A stretch of DNA of 64,000 bases from CALREJ01 sp035547395 (GTDB lineage Bacteria > Patescibacteriota > Gracilibacteria > Peribacterales > Peribacteraceae). The position numbers and the translations under genes are program-made. This document shows positions 23,784-31,102 of the stretch, piece by piece (positions within the stretch are counted from its first letter, which is position 1; each line of letters begins with the position of its first letter). Under the pieces are notes generated by a model. That model was given only the letters and a program-made list of their open reading frames with translations, had not been told where the DNA came from and searched no databases. The stretch is taken from NCBI GenBank assembly GCA_035547395.1, contig DASZVA010000003.1, positions 91,688 through 155,687 of the forward strand, given 5' to 3'.

Positions 23784-24638
23784 ATGGCGATCAGTCTTCA
23801 GTCCCGGCTGCCCCGTACCTACCACATCAAGGAGATCAAACGTGAGACCGAGATGGTGCAGAGCTTCACGTTTGATGGAAGCCTCGGCGCCAAGCCAGGG
23901 CAGTTCGTGATGGTCTGGCTGCCGGGCTTCGACGAAGTGCCGATGAGCGTCGCCTACGATGACGGCGCCAATACCAAGATCACTTTCTTTGCCGTGGGCG
24001 ATCTGACGCAGGAACTCGCGAGTCGGAAGGTCGGGGATCTGGTGGGACTGCGCGGGCCGTTCGGGACCTTCTACGAATGGAAAGCCGGGGATCACATCGC
24101 GCTCGTGGCCGGCGGCTACGGTGCGGCGCCGATGTACTTCATCGCGCGATCGACGATCGAACACGGCTGCACGCTGGAGGTAATCGTCGGCGCGCGCGGC
24201 AAAGAACATCTGCTCTACATCGACGAGTTCGAAAAACTGCCGCACGTGTCGCTGCACGTCGCTACGAACGACGGTTCCGTCGGGTACAAAGGATTCAATA
24301 CCGAAGTGCTCGAAAAGCTGCTTGATAGCTGCCCCCCCAAGAAGAATGCCAAGCGGGGAGAGGACTGCAATCCCATCGATCAGGTGTTTGCCTGCGGTCC
24401 GGAGATGATGCTCAAGCGCATCAGCGAGATCACGGCTGCACACAAGATCCCCAGCCAGCTCTCCATGGAACGCTACATGAAGTGCGGCTTCGGGCTCTGC
24501 GGCAACTGCGTGGTTGATCCGCTCGGCATCCGCATGTGTATCGAGGGCCCTGTCATCAAGAATGACACCGCCGTCGCGATTACGGAGTTCGGTAAATATC
24601 ACCGCGACGATCTCGGCAAGAAACATATGCTGGGATGA
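23784..24638 (+). CDS. pyrK: Dihydroorotate dehydrogenase electron-transfer subunit
   Basis: A 284-residue ferredoxin-reductase-like subunit carrying FAD and a 2Fe-2S cluster. Seen: the FAD-binding strand KPGQFVMVWLPGFDEVPMSVA (VPMS in place of the usual RPxS), LRGPFGTFYEW, and the NAD-binding region HIALVAGGYGAAPMYFIA with FACGPEMMLKRI. The cluster site is KCGFGLCGNCVVDPLGIRMC (C-x4-C-x2-C-x8-C). It passes electrons from PyrD to NAD+. Separated from pyrD by 171 bases including a terminator-like hairpin, which is odd for subunits of one complex. Confidence 0.93.
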   Translation: MAISLQSRLPRTYHIKEIKRETEMVQSFTFDGSLGAKPGQFVMVWLPGFDEVPMSVAYDDGANTKITFFAVGDLTQELASRKVGDLVGLRGPFGTFYEWKAGDHIALVAGGYGAAPMYFIARSTIEHGCTLEVIVGARGKEHLLYIDEFEKLPHVSLHVATNDGSVGYKGFNTEVLEKLLDSCPPKKNAKRGEDCNPIDQVFACGPEMMLKRISEITAAHKIPSQLSMERYMKCGFGLCGNCVVDPLGIRMCIEGPVIKNDTAVAITEFGKYHRDDLGKKHMLG

Positions 24639-24642
24639 GGCA

Positions 24643-24745
24643 ACCGAGGGTACCGACGGGACCAAGGTGACCGATGTGTTTCTGAATATGTAAAAGATGT
24701 ACGTCGGTCCCTTCGGAAACATCGGTGCCTTTGGTCCCTTCTTTG
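24643..24745. repeat. GGTACCGACGGGACC inverted-repeat family, copy 1
   Basis: GAGGGTACCGACGGGACCAA and GTGACCGATGT at the left; ACGTCGGTCCCTTCGG, CATCGGTGCC and TTTGGTCCCTT at the right, inverted. Sits between convergent genes. Copies 2 and 3 are at 30709 and 31027. Confidence 0.75.
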
Positions 24746-25099
24746 TCAGACGCGCATCTCGATCCAGAACCACTCGCGCACTTTCCGGCGGGACGGCTTC
24801 ACCGTGATGTGGACGTTTCTCTCTTCGCGGGACATGACGAGCGCATGGAGAAAGAACCCGAGCATGATGAGCAAAATACCAACCACGAGTTCATCGGCCG
24901 CATTCGCTTTTTCATACGCAGGAAGCACATTTGTCACGACAGCAGGCGTTTTAAGCATGCTGGTCGCTGCCGGATGCAATGATACCGTTGCACCACCACC
25001 CGTCAGATCCGCCTGCGTATAGATGAAGGCATTGCCGATCGTCAGCATGATGCCCGCGACGAGCGTAGTACTGGTGAGGAGACGGAGAATGGAATGCAT
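24746..25099 (-). CDS. Small two-helix membrane protein
   Basis: 117 residues with two hydrophobic helices: residues about 5-27 (LLTSTTLVAGIMLTIGNAFIY) and about 72-90 (LVVGILLIMLGFFLHALVM). An extracytoplasmic loop of about 45 residues separates them, and the cytoplasmic tail is basic (SRREERNVHITVKPSRRKVRE WFW region). No family recognised. It has its own promoter, overlapping the divergent tRNA-Glu promoter. Confidence 0.65.
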   Translation of the reverse strand: MHSILRLLTSTTLVAGIMLTIGNAFIYTQADLTGGGATVSLHPAATSMLKTPAVVTNVLPAYEKANAADELVVGILLIMLGFFLHALVMSREERNVHITVKPSRRKVREWFWIEMRV

Positions 25100-25107
25100 G
25101 TGTGTTT

Positions 25108-25135
25108 TTGACAGATTTTAATAATATTATACAGT
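25108..25135 (+). promoter_or_regulatory. Putative tRNA-Glu promoter
   Basis: TTGACA (25108-25113), a 16-base AT-rich spacer, then TACAGT (25130-25135). The tRNA starts 45 bases later. Confidence 0.45.
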
Positions 25136-25154
25136 AATTTTCTAGCCAAGCCAA
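25126..25154 (-). promoter_or_regulatory. Promoter of the small two-helix membrane protein
   Basis: On the minus strand: TTGGCT (25149-25154), 17 bases, then TATAAT (25126-25131). It overlaps the opposite-facing tRNA promoter, so the two may compete. Confidence 0.55.
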
Positions 25155-25180
25155 GCCCGCATTCGTATACTGCGCGCTAC

Positions 25181-25255
25181 GGCCTCATCGTCTATCGGTT
25201 AGGACACCAGGTTTTCATCCTGGAAAGCCGGGTTCGATTCCCGGTGAGGCTGCCA
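25181..25255 (+). tRNA. tRNA-Glu (anticodon UUC)
   Basis: A full cloverleaf is visible. The acceptor strands are GGCCTCA and TGAGGCT (G1 pairs with U72 as a wobble). The D arm has GGTTAGGA. The anticodon stem is CCAGG/CCTGG around loop TTTTCAT, giving anticodon TTC. The T arm is CCGGG TTCGATT CCCGG, then discriminator G and encoded CCA. The GTCTA after the acceptor stem is typical of bacterial tRNA-Glu. Confidence 0.97.
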
Positions 25256-25302
25256 AGTTGAATTCGTTCTTAGCGCAATTTACCTCCTGAGGCCGAGGAA
25301 TA

Positions 25303-25330
25303 TTGACCACTAAAGATTATAAATTATAAT
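25303..25330 (+). promoter_or_regulatory. Strong promoter of 63-residue membrane protein
   Basis: TTGACC (25303-25308), 16 bases, TATAAT (25325-25330); the ATG follows at 25364 with GGAGG at 25352-25356. Confidence 0.7.
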
Positions 25331-25363
25331 CATATAAAGCTCTTTTTCTCCGGAGGTGAAAAA

Positions 25364-25555
25364 ATGTTTGCTTTGAAAGTCGGCGGCCTCATTATCTTTC
25401 TGATGGTGATGGCCGTTCGGGCTGAAATGCACATCGATCACGAACGACAGTGTTTTGTGCAGGGGCAGCCACTTGATGGCGCACCCATGTGGAAGTTCAT
25501 TGTCAGAATGTGCCTGTGCACCGCAGCGATTCTTGCGGCATTTTGGTACTTGTAA
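25364..25555 (+). CDS. 63-residue two-helix membrane protein with strong expression signals
   Basis: The product has a hydrophobic N-terminal helix (VGGLIIFLMVMAV) and a C-terminal helix (FIVRMCLCTAAILAAFWYL). They are joined by a polar loop with three His/Asp/Glu residues (EMHIDHERQ) and a Cys (CFVQGQ). A canonical promoter, a textbook Shine-Dalgarno GGAGG eight bases before ATG and a near-perfect terminator frame it, so it is probably abundantly made. Family not recognised; a small regulator or toxin-like peptide is possible but unproven. Confidence 0.75.
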   Translation: MFALKVGGLIIFLMVMAVRAEMHIDHERQCFVQGQPLDGAPMWKFIVRMCLCTAAILAAFWYL

Positions 25556-25575
25556 GAGATAGAAAAGTGCTGATC

Positions 25576-25609
25576 GCCCAGAGGATTTGTTTCCTCTGGG
25601 CCTTTTTTT
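25576..25609 (+). terminator. Intrinsic terminator
   Basis: GCCCAGAGGA pairs with TCCTCTGGGC, followed by CTTTTTTT. Ends at the stop codon of the convergent rlmI gene. Confidence 0.9.
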
Positions 25610-26789
25610 ATTCCACCCACAGCAGCAAACTCTTCAAATAATCTGTTTCCGGATAGTAGATATTCACCGGATGATCGTAGGCCAGGTGATGGCGTTGCAG
25701 GATGCGCACGTTGCGTCCCGCTTGCCGCGCGGCATGGAAGACGATGGTTTGGAAAATCTCCGGCGTGATCTGATACGAGCAGGAGCAGGTGAGCAGCAAA
25801 CCCCCCGGCATGATCGCCTGCATCGCTGAGCGATTCAAATCGGTGTAGGTGTGCTTGGCCATCTCCAGATCATCGTGGCGTTTGGCAAATGCCGGCGGAT
25901 CGAGCACGATGAAGTCATACTCGCGGGGGAGCGGTGATCGGCGGAGAAAATCAAACACATCTTCAGTGTATGTATTGAACTGTGACAGATCGAATCCGTT
26001 GAGCGTCACATGTTCTTTGGCATGGTCTGTCGCCACCGGGTCGTAGTCGACGGCGTCTGCCGCGATCGCTCCGCCGCTGAGTGCACTGAGTGCAAATCCG
26101 CCGACGTAACTGCAGCAGTCGAGCACCGTGCGGCCGGGGGCAAGCTGCTTCACGAGCGATCGCATTTCGCGCTGATCCAGAAAAAGTCCGGTCTTCTGGC
26201 TGCCCGTGAGCGATATCTGAAACTTCAATCCTCGCTCGGTGACTTCGAGCGTCGTCTCGCCGGACCCGCGCAGCCACTGCTCGCGCGGCTCGAGACCTTC
26301 TGACTTGCGGCTGGCGCCGGTTGATTTCTCAAATATCCGCTCTGTCTGCGCAAGGTCGCCGATAACGTTGGTGATCCAGTCTCGCAATCGGTCCATGCCG
26401 AGCGTCGTGATCTGCACGACGACGATCTCACCATAGCGGTCGGCGATGAGGCCGGGAACAAAGTCGCCCTCGGCATTGATCAATCGGTAAGCGGTCGTGT
26501 CCGCGGCTGAGAAAAATTGCCGGCGCAGATCGATCGATCGTTTCATCGTGCGCTTGAGCGACTGGAGCGGATCTCCTTCCTCAAACGCGATCGCGCGTCC
26601 GCAGATGTAGGCGCGGGTGTTGATCGTCGCAAAGCAGAGGAATTCATCCTCACTCGAACGCACTTCGACGATCGATCCCGTCGGCACGCCCTCGACCGAC
26701 TCGAACGCGTTCTTGTAAATCGCGTGATGGCGGTTTTTGAGAGGACCTTCACGGTCTTTCTTCAGCCGGAGGACGGGGTAGTCGGGCAT
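25608..26789 (-). CDS. rlmI: 23S rRNA m5C methyltransferase, RlmI-type
   Basis: 393 residues from MPDYPVLRLKKDREGPLKN. An N-terminal PUA domain (residues about 1-75), a connecting EEHD-like domain, and a Rossmann methyltransferase with TGLFLDQREMRSLVK, VLDCCSYVGGFALSALSGGA (SAM loop), AVDYDPVATDHAKEH and the catalytic strand IVLDPPAFAK. RlmI methylates C1962 of 23S rRNA in E. coli. The upstream ATG (26807) adds six residues without a better signal. The TAA stop coincides with the neighbouring terminator's T run. Confidence 0.9.
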   Translation of the reverse strand: MPDYPVLRLKKDREGPLKNRHHAIYKNAFESVEGVPTGSIVEVRSSEDEFLCFATINTRAYICGRAIAFEEGDPLQSLKRTMKRSIDLRRQFFSAADTTAYRLINAEGDFVPGLIADRYGEIVVVQITTLGMDRLRDWITNVIGDLAQTERIFEKSTGASRKSEGLEPREQWLRGSGETTLEVTERGLKFQISLTGSQKTGLFLDQREMRSLVKQLAPGRTVLDCCSYVGGFALSALSGGAIAADAVDYDPVATDHAKEHVTLNGFDLSQFNTYTEDVFDFLRRSPLPREYDFIVLDPPAFAKRHDDLEMAKHTYTDLNRSAMQAIMPGGLLLTCSCSYQITPEIFQTIVFHAARQAGRNVRILQRHHLAYDHPVNIYYPETDYLKSLLLWVE

Positions 26790-26954
26790 GGAACGAAACC
26801 CTATCACATTTTTGCGGTTCGCGTGCTATCAACCGCACCGGAAAACATCATTTTACCATGACTCGCCCATGCCGCGCTTCGACAACGCACGCACTGAATT
26901 TTTATCGTGTTTTTGAGAAAAATATGCATCGGTCCCAGTTCAGATTTCCCTCCT

Positions 26955-26983
26955 TTTGCCGCATTTTTTTGGGTCCATATAAT
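26955..26983 (+). promoter_or_regulatory. Putative promoter of kinase/nucleotidyltransferase fusion
   Basis: A perfect -10 TATAAT (26978-26983) with a weak -35 (TTTGCC, 17 bases upstream). It leaves a leader of about 60 bases. The rest of 26808-27050 shows no gene. Confidence 0.45.
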
Positions 26984-27050
26984 GCGCGCAATTTTTGATC
27001 TTTGTATTCGTCCAAGCATACGGATTTCATTTTCTCCCCCTCTCTATTTT

Positions 27051-28454
27051 ATGAATACGTTCGAATCCACGCCGCGTTTGCCCATTGTTATTTCAGGTAT
27101 TACAGGAGGAGGAAAAAGCACGGTCTCGCAACGGGTGCAGCAGATAACAGAAGGCGCCGCCCATCCTTTGCGGGTCGGCATCTTTGGCGGCAGATATACC
27201 ACCCGGCAGATGCGGCCCGACGAGCGGGAAGGCGTCGACGGATACTTTGGATTATCAGATGAAGAGTTCGACGCGATGGAAAAACGCTTTCTGTACTCCT
27301 ACGAGAAGTACGGGACGCGGTACGGTTTTTGCAGGGAAGAATTATACCGTTGCCTGAACCAGCATCACACGCTGATCGTCGGCGGCGAGCCCGACACGTC
27401 CGCGCATCTCCGCGACCGGATCCGGCACGAGGCATCGATGTCGGAGGGTTTGATTCTGGATCCCGTGACGGTGCACATCCATCGTCCGCTCGAGGAAATT
27501 CTTGAGGGGATCGAACAGCGCCAAGCGCCGCCTGCCGAAAAGCGCAGGCGCATCGAGCACGTCAGAGGAATCTGGGACAAAGAACCGTTTCCGGCGCCGG
27601 ATCACATTATCGAGAACGGGAAGGAGCGTCTGAACCAAGCCGTGGCCGATATGCTCACGATCATCGCGCGTCGCACGGGACACGATCTGGAATTCCTGAT
27701 GAACGCAGTGCGTAGGCCTGATGTGCGCCATCCGGCCCGGCGGCAGCTGCCGGAGACGTTCTCCATTCCCGACACGCCGCTGCACCGCGAACTGCGCGAC
27801 GCACTCGGGGATTCGCTGCGTACCTGCGAAGAGCTCGGCGTACGGCAGCCGCTCCTCATGGGCGGCGTCGGAGCCGCGGTGCTTGTCGGCAAAGACTGGC
27901 CCGAAGACCGGCCGCTCTCGCGCGATCTCGATTATCTGGTGCCCCACGACCCCGTCATGCAGCAGTCACTCGAGCGGCATTTCGGCGGAGAGTTTAAAGC
28001 GAATACGGCCAAACCGGTTTTCAAATCGCATAAGCTGCAGGGAATCGGCACGCATGGCATTGATCTCGATTTCATTTCTCAAAGCAACATCATCTTCGAC
28101 GACGCGTCGCTCTCGCTCGAGCATTCGCCTCTGGTAACCAATCATGCAGTGCGCGCGTCTCTGCTCGGAGTGCAAGTGGACGTTCTGCCGCCGGAACTCA
28201 TCGTGCTCCAGAAGCTCTTTGCCGGACGCGGCAGGGATCTGGGGAAATTCGATCTCACGGATGCAACGTGTCTGCTCCAGGCAGGCATTATCGATCCCGA
28301 TCTCTTTGATCGCTACCTTGCGACTTTTGGATCACCGACGGGGCAAAAAGCCGACGTGCCGCAGGCTATGCGCGACCGGCTCGACGTTTCGCTCTCGCAG
28401 CTCCCGCAGATACCGATCGTGGAGCGGCTGCGCGACGCCGTACGCGCTTCGTGA
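27051..28454 (+). CDS. Guanylate-kinase-like domain fused to AbiEii-type nucleotidyltransferase
   Basis: 467 residues from MNTFESTPRLPIVISGITGG. Residues 1-210 look like guanylate kinase: Walker A GITGGGKS (16-23), GGRYTTRQMRPDEREGVDGYFGLSDEEF corresponding to the GMP-binding TTRxxRxGExxGxDYxF motif, and ENGKERL near the end. Residues 240-467 look like a DNA-polymerase-beta-type nucleotidyltransferase of the AbiEii/MenT class: LLMGGVGAAVLVG, RPLSRDLDYLV (Asp292, Asp294), GIDLDFIS, LPPELIVLQKLFAGRGRDLGKFDLTDA. The longer frame from 26907 reads promoter sequence. The stop overlaps a possible GTG start of the next gene by four bases. Biochemical role unknown; a nucleotide-transfer or toxin/antitoxin-like role is inferred. 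Confidence 0.75.
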   Translation: MNTFESTPRLPIVISGITGGGKSTVSQRVQQITEGAAHPLRVGIFGGRYTTRQMRPDEREGVDGYFGLSDEEFDAMEKRFLYSYEKYGTRYGFCREELYRCLNQHHTLIVGGEPDTSAHLRDRIRHEASMSEGLILDPVTVHIHRPLEEILEGIEQRQAPPAEKRRRIEHVRGIWDKEPFPAPDHIIENGKERLNQAVADMLTIIARRTGHDLEFLMNAVRRPDVRHPARRQLPETFSIPDTPLHRELRDALGDSLRTCEELGVRQPLLMGGVGAAVLVGKDWPEDRPLSRDLDYLVPHDPVMQQSLERHFGGEFKANTAKPVFKSHKLQGIGTHGIDLDFISQSNIIFDDASLSLEHSPLVTNHAVRASLLGVQVDVLPPELIVLQKLFAGRGRDLGKFDLTDATCLLQAGIIDPDLFDRYLATFGSPTGQKADVPQAMRDRLDVSLSQLPQIPIVERLRDAVRAS

Positions 28455-29062
28455 TTATCCGCGGATATGAGTATCATAAGCACATGATTGTCACCCCTCT
28501 GCTCGTCGGCATTCACACGGTGGAAAAAACCGACGGGGGGACGCGTCTGCCGCTGCACACGGGTGCCGTGACCATGATCGAATCGGATGGCCGGCGTATC
28601 CTGGTGGATACCGGAGCGCGCGGCTATTTTTCAGACGTCGTGCATGCGCTTGAGGATCGTCAGTTAACCGTTGCCGATATCGATACGCTGATCCTCACGC
28701 ATTTTCATCTGGATCATGCGTTCAATGTGGCGGAATTCCGTGGAAGCCGCGTGATCGGCTGGATGCATGAATGGAAGGATAAGGAGACGCGACGGCTGCC
28801 CGTCGTGGAAGGCTTCGAGGTGATTCCCGGCGTTACGCTGCTGCAGACGCCCGGACATGCAGAGGAACATCTCTCGGTTCTGGTGGAGCAGGACGGCAAA
28901 AAAATCGTCATCGCGGGTGACGCGATCAACGAAGGCTACATGCGGACGGGGGAAATCAGCGCGTTTTTCTACGATGAGCGGCTCTACCGCAACAGCGCGG
29001 ACCGTTTACTCGCGCTTGCAGATGAAATCATCCCGGGCCACGGTCCTGCTTTCAAAGTGTGA
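28451..29062 (+). CDS. Metallo-beta-lactamase-fold hydrolase
   Basis: A 203-residue frame from GTG 28451, or 192 residues from ATG 28484 (MIVTPLLVGIHTVEKT), which better fits the fold. Metal ligands: THFHLDH (HxHxDH), TPGHAEEH, AGDAIN and the final PGHGPAF. The compact single-domain form resembles MBLAC1/glyoxalase II-like enzymes. It is translationally coupled to, or immediately follows, the kinase/nucleotidyltransferase fusion, so it may act on the same nucleotide or RNA. Substrate unknown. Confidence 0.85.
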   Translation: MIIRGYEYHKHMIVTPLLVGIHTVEKTDGGTRLPLHTGAVTMIESDGRRILVDTGARGYFSDVVHALEDRQLTVADIDTLILTHFHLDHAFNVAEFRGSRVIGWMHEWKDKETRRLPVVEGFEVIPGVTLLQTPGHAEEHLSVLVEQDGKKIVIAGDAINEGYMRTGEISAFFYDERLYRNSADRLLALADEIIPGHGPAFKV

Positions 29063-29097
29063 TCGGAATTTGCTAACCACTTACCAATTTCTGTAAT

Positions 29098-29125
29098 TTG
29101 AAAATTTTATTAATTATTTTATAAT
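29098..29125 (+). promoter_or_regulatory. Promoter of 138-residue membrane protein
   Basis: TTGAAA (29098-29103), 16 AT-rich bases, TATAAT (29120-29125). Confidence 0.65.
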
Positions 29126-29184
29126 ACTAACACTGTTCGTTCGCTCTTTCCCTTCACTTGGTTTTACATAATGAGGTATGTCCG

Positions 29185-29601
29185 ATGTCCACTGAGTCGA
29201 CCCAGAAAACGACGACGAAGGAAGGCTTATCTGACGGCGCGGCAATTCTTATTCTAGTCATTATTGGAATCGTTCTCGTGCTGCTTCTTGTACTGTGCGC
29301 GGGGGGATTCTATCTTGGCTGGAAAGTGATTGCTGCAGCAGGAGGCATTGTCTGGTCTTGGGCGCAGGGAATCGGATGGTTTTTATTCATCCCGTTCGTC
29401 TCGCTCAGCGGAATGCTGGGGATCGGCAATCCCTATAAGTTGCTGGGAGGATACGCCTGCCTGTTTGCATTACTCACTGCTATCGACATTTACTGCATAC
29501 CAAGGAGACGCCAGATTGGCCCGCGCAGAATGTTCCTGGCGGTGACGGGATCTTATGCGATTGCGTGGATCGTGACCATAATTCACTGGTTCCTTACCTG
29601 A
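29185..29601 (+). CDS. Hypothetical membrane protein
   Basis: 138 residues from MSTESTQKTTTKEG; GAGG lies eight bases upstream. A polar Thr-rich N-terminus precedes about three to four hydrophobic helices (AAILILVIIGIVLVLLLVLCAGGFY, GWFLFIPFVSLSGMLG, YACLFALLTAIDIYC, LAVTGSYAIAWIVTIIHWFL). A basic loop PRRRQIGPRR lies on the presumed cytoplasmic side. No family recognised. It has its own promoter and a strong terminator. Confidence 0.7.
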   Translation: MSTESTQKTTTKEGLSDGAAILILVIIGIVLVLLLVLCAGGFYLGWKVIAAAGGIVWSWAQGIGWFLFIPFVSLSGMLGIGNPYKLLGGYACLFALLTAIDIYCIPRRRQIGPRRMFLAVTGSYAIAWIVTIIHWFLT

Positions 29602-29623
29602 CGGAGAGTGTGTCGAACAGAAG

Positions 29624-29660
29624 GCCTCCTGTGCTTCATGCACAGGAGGTCGTCTTTTTA
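29624..29660. terminator. Bidirectional-type terminator
   Basis: GCCTCCTGTGC pairs with GCACAGGAGGT around TTCAT, followed by CGTCTTTTTA. Located between the convergent membrane protein and MerR gene. Confidence 0.8.
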
Positions 29661-30383
29661 TGTCTCACTCGCTTTCCGGATATACTCCATCATGCCGGGA
29701 TCGGGACCGTTCCATTTCTGAATGGTCGGCTGTTCCTGCTGGTACATTTTCTTCAGATTCTCCGTGATCTGCGGGTTCCCGCCCGTGAATTCGTGGACGA
29801 GTTCGCCCCATCTCTTCGCGAGTTTCTTCACTTCCTGGTCCGACGGATCGGAGCCTTTTGCCATGTGTTCCTTCACCGCCGCGATCAGTCGAGGCCACTC
29901 GGCCTCCACTTCCTTGATGTGCGCATCGCCGAGCATCTCCCCGCGCTTACGGATGTCTTCCATCTGCTCCGGGGTGTGATACTTGCCGACGATATTCATC
30001 ATCTCGATTGCAGTGAGAATGTCATCAGTCGATGCCGACTTGTTTGCCTGCAGGAAACGGGCGATGCCGCTCAAGCGCTCCATTAAATTCTTGGTCGCAT
30101 CCAGTTGTCCGTTCAAAGATTGCAGCTGCATCTCAATGATCGTAAGGGGAGAGAACGACGGATCATCCAGACTTTTCTGAATGTTCTCGAGGCTGAAGCC
30201 CAAGCTCTGGAGCGAGAGGATCCGCTGCAAACGCTCGATATCCTGTGTGTTGTACAGGCGGTAACCTGCGTCGGTCCGCTCGCCCGGGGTCAGCAATCCG
30301 ATCTCGTCGTAGTGACGCAGCGTCCGTTCGGTGACGCCCGTGCGTTTGCTCAGTTCGCCGATTTTGAGAGAAAGATCATTCAT
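29658..30383 (-). CDS. MerR-family regulator with TipAS-like effector domain
   Basis: 241 residues. The winged-helix N-terminus KIGELSKRTGVTERTLRHYDEIGLL...GYRLYNTQDIERLQRI is unmistakably MerR. A dimerisation coiled coil (about residues 85-125) is followed by a TipAS-like all-helical domain (about 130-241), which in TipAL binds thiopeptides and other drugs. Such proteins bend DNA at long-spacer promoters and activate resistance or efflux genes. Its targets are not evident; the two small membrane proteins upstream are possibilities. Confidence 0.88.
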   Translation of the reverse strand: MNDLSLKIGELSKRTGVTERTLRHYDEIGLLTPGERTDAGYRLYNTQDIERLQRILSLQSLGFSLENIQKSLDDPSFSPLTIIEMQLQSLNGQLDATKNLMERLSGIARFLQANKSASTDDILTAIEMMNIVGKYHTPEQMEDIRKRGEMLGDAHIKEVEAEWPRLIAAVKEHMAKGSDPSDQEVKKLAKRWGELVHEFTGGNPQITENLKKMYQQEQPTIQKWNGPDPGMMEYIRKASET

Positions 30384-30450
30384 AGGAGTACGAAAAAAGA
30401 TGAAACGACATCAGCCTAGAGTCTTTCGTCGCGTGAGGGTCAAGAGATTT

Positions 30451-30687
30451 TTAGGATCCCAGTCCGCCCAAACTCGTGACCAGCGTGTGATAATAGAAAT
30501 ACACGGCGGCGCCCGTAAACAGTACGATCGCGATATTCATGAGCAGCCGCAGGCTGAAGTTCCTGCGCTGCAGCGACCTTGTATCCAGCACCGCCTGCTC
30601 CGCCTTGCGGACGAGTTCCGTCTGCTCCCTCTGCAGATCGCGGATCTCCGTGAGAAGAGCGATGAGGGTGTCGTCGGTCTTAGTCAT
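30451..30687 (-). CDS. Small membrane protein with N-terminal coiled coil
   Basis: 78 residues. A charged helical N-terminus (residues 8-45, heptad-like LLTEIRDLQREQTELVRKAEQAV) leads to one hydrophobic helix (LLMNIAIVLFTGAAVYFYYHTLV) and a Gly-rich tail. It lies upstream of and co-directional with the MerR gene, 67 bases away. Function unknown. Confidence 0.65.
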   Translation of the reverse strand: MTKTDDTLIALLTEIRDLQREQTELVRKAEQAVLDTRSLQRRNFSLRLLMNIAIVLFTGAAVYFYYHTLVTSLGGLGS

Positions 30688-30708
30688 GGTTCAATGATAG
30701 CAGAAGAA

Positions 30709-30786
30709 AGGGGACCGAGGGTACCGACGGGACCGACGTGATTTTTTACATCGGTACCTTTGGTCCCCTTGGTCTCATCGGTCACA
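30709..30786. repeat. GGTACCGACGGGACC inverted-repeat family, copy 2
   Basis: GAGGGTACCGACGGGACCGA at the left, then GTGATTTTTTACATCGGTACC and TTTGGTCCCCTTGG at the right in inverted orientation. Between divergent genes here. Confidence 0.8.
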
Positions 30787-30804
30787 TCAACTACACTTTG
30801 TCTT

Positions 30805-31026
30805 ATGAAATCACCCCTCGCCATCCTCGCCATCGTCATCGGACTTCTCTTCATCGCGCTCGGCGTCTATTACTTTATGACGCCCGCCGGCAGCCTGCCG
30901 TCGTACCTCCCCGGATTCGAGTCCGGATCCACGCACGTGCATCTCAAACACGGCATTGCCGCAGTCGTCCTCGGGCTCGCGTGCTTTATCTTCGCGTGGT
31001 TCAAGAGCGCGCCCAAGGTGAGGTAA
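30805..31026 (+). CDS. Small two-helix membrane protein
   Basis: 73 residues from MKSPLAILAIVIGLLFIALGVYYFM. Two hydrophobic helices (residues 4-25 and about 49-66) flank a loop SLPSYLPGFESGSTHVHLKHG containing three His. The frame extends to 30760 only through repeat sequence. Flanked on both sides by copies of the same inverted repeat, so the gene could have been moved or bounded as a unit. Family not recognised, though small membrane proteins of this kind are common in CPR genomes. Confidence 0.7.
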   Translation: MKSPLAILAIVIGLLFIALGVYYFMTPAGSLPSYLPGFESGSTHVHLKHGIAAVVLGLACFIFAWFKSAPKVR

Positions 31027-31102
31027 CCAAAGGCGACGAAGGTACCGACGGGACCGACGTGATTTTTTATATCGGTACCTTTGGTTCCATCGGTCCCACA
31101 GG
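31027..31102. repeat. GGTACCGACGGGACC inverted-repeat family, copy 3
   Basis: GAAGGTACCGACGGGACCGA, GTGATTTTTTATATCGGTACC and TTTGGTTCCATCGGTCCC. Nearly the same as copy 2; ends next to the uppP stop. Confidence 0.8.
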
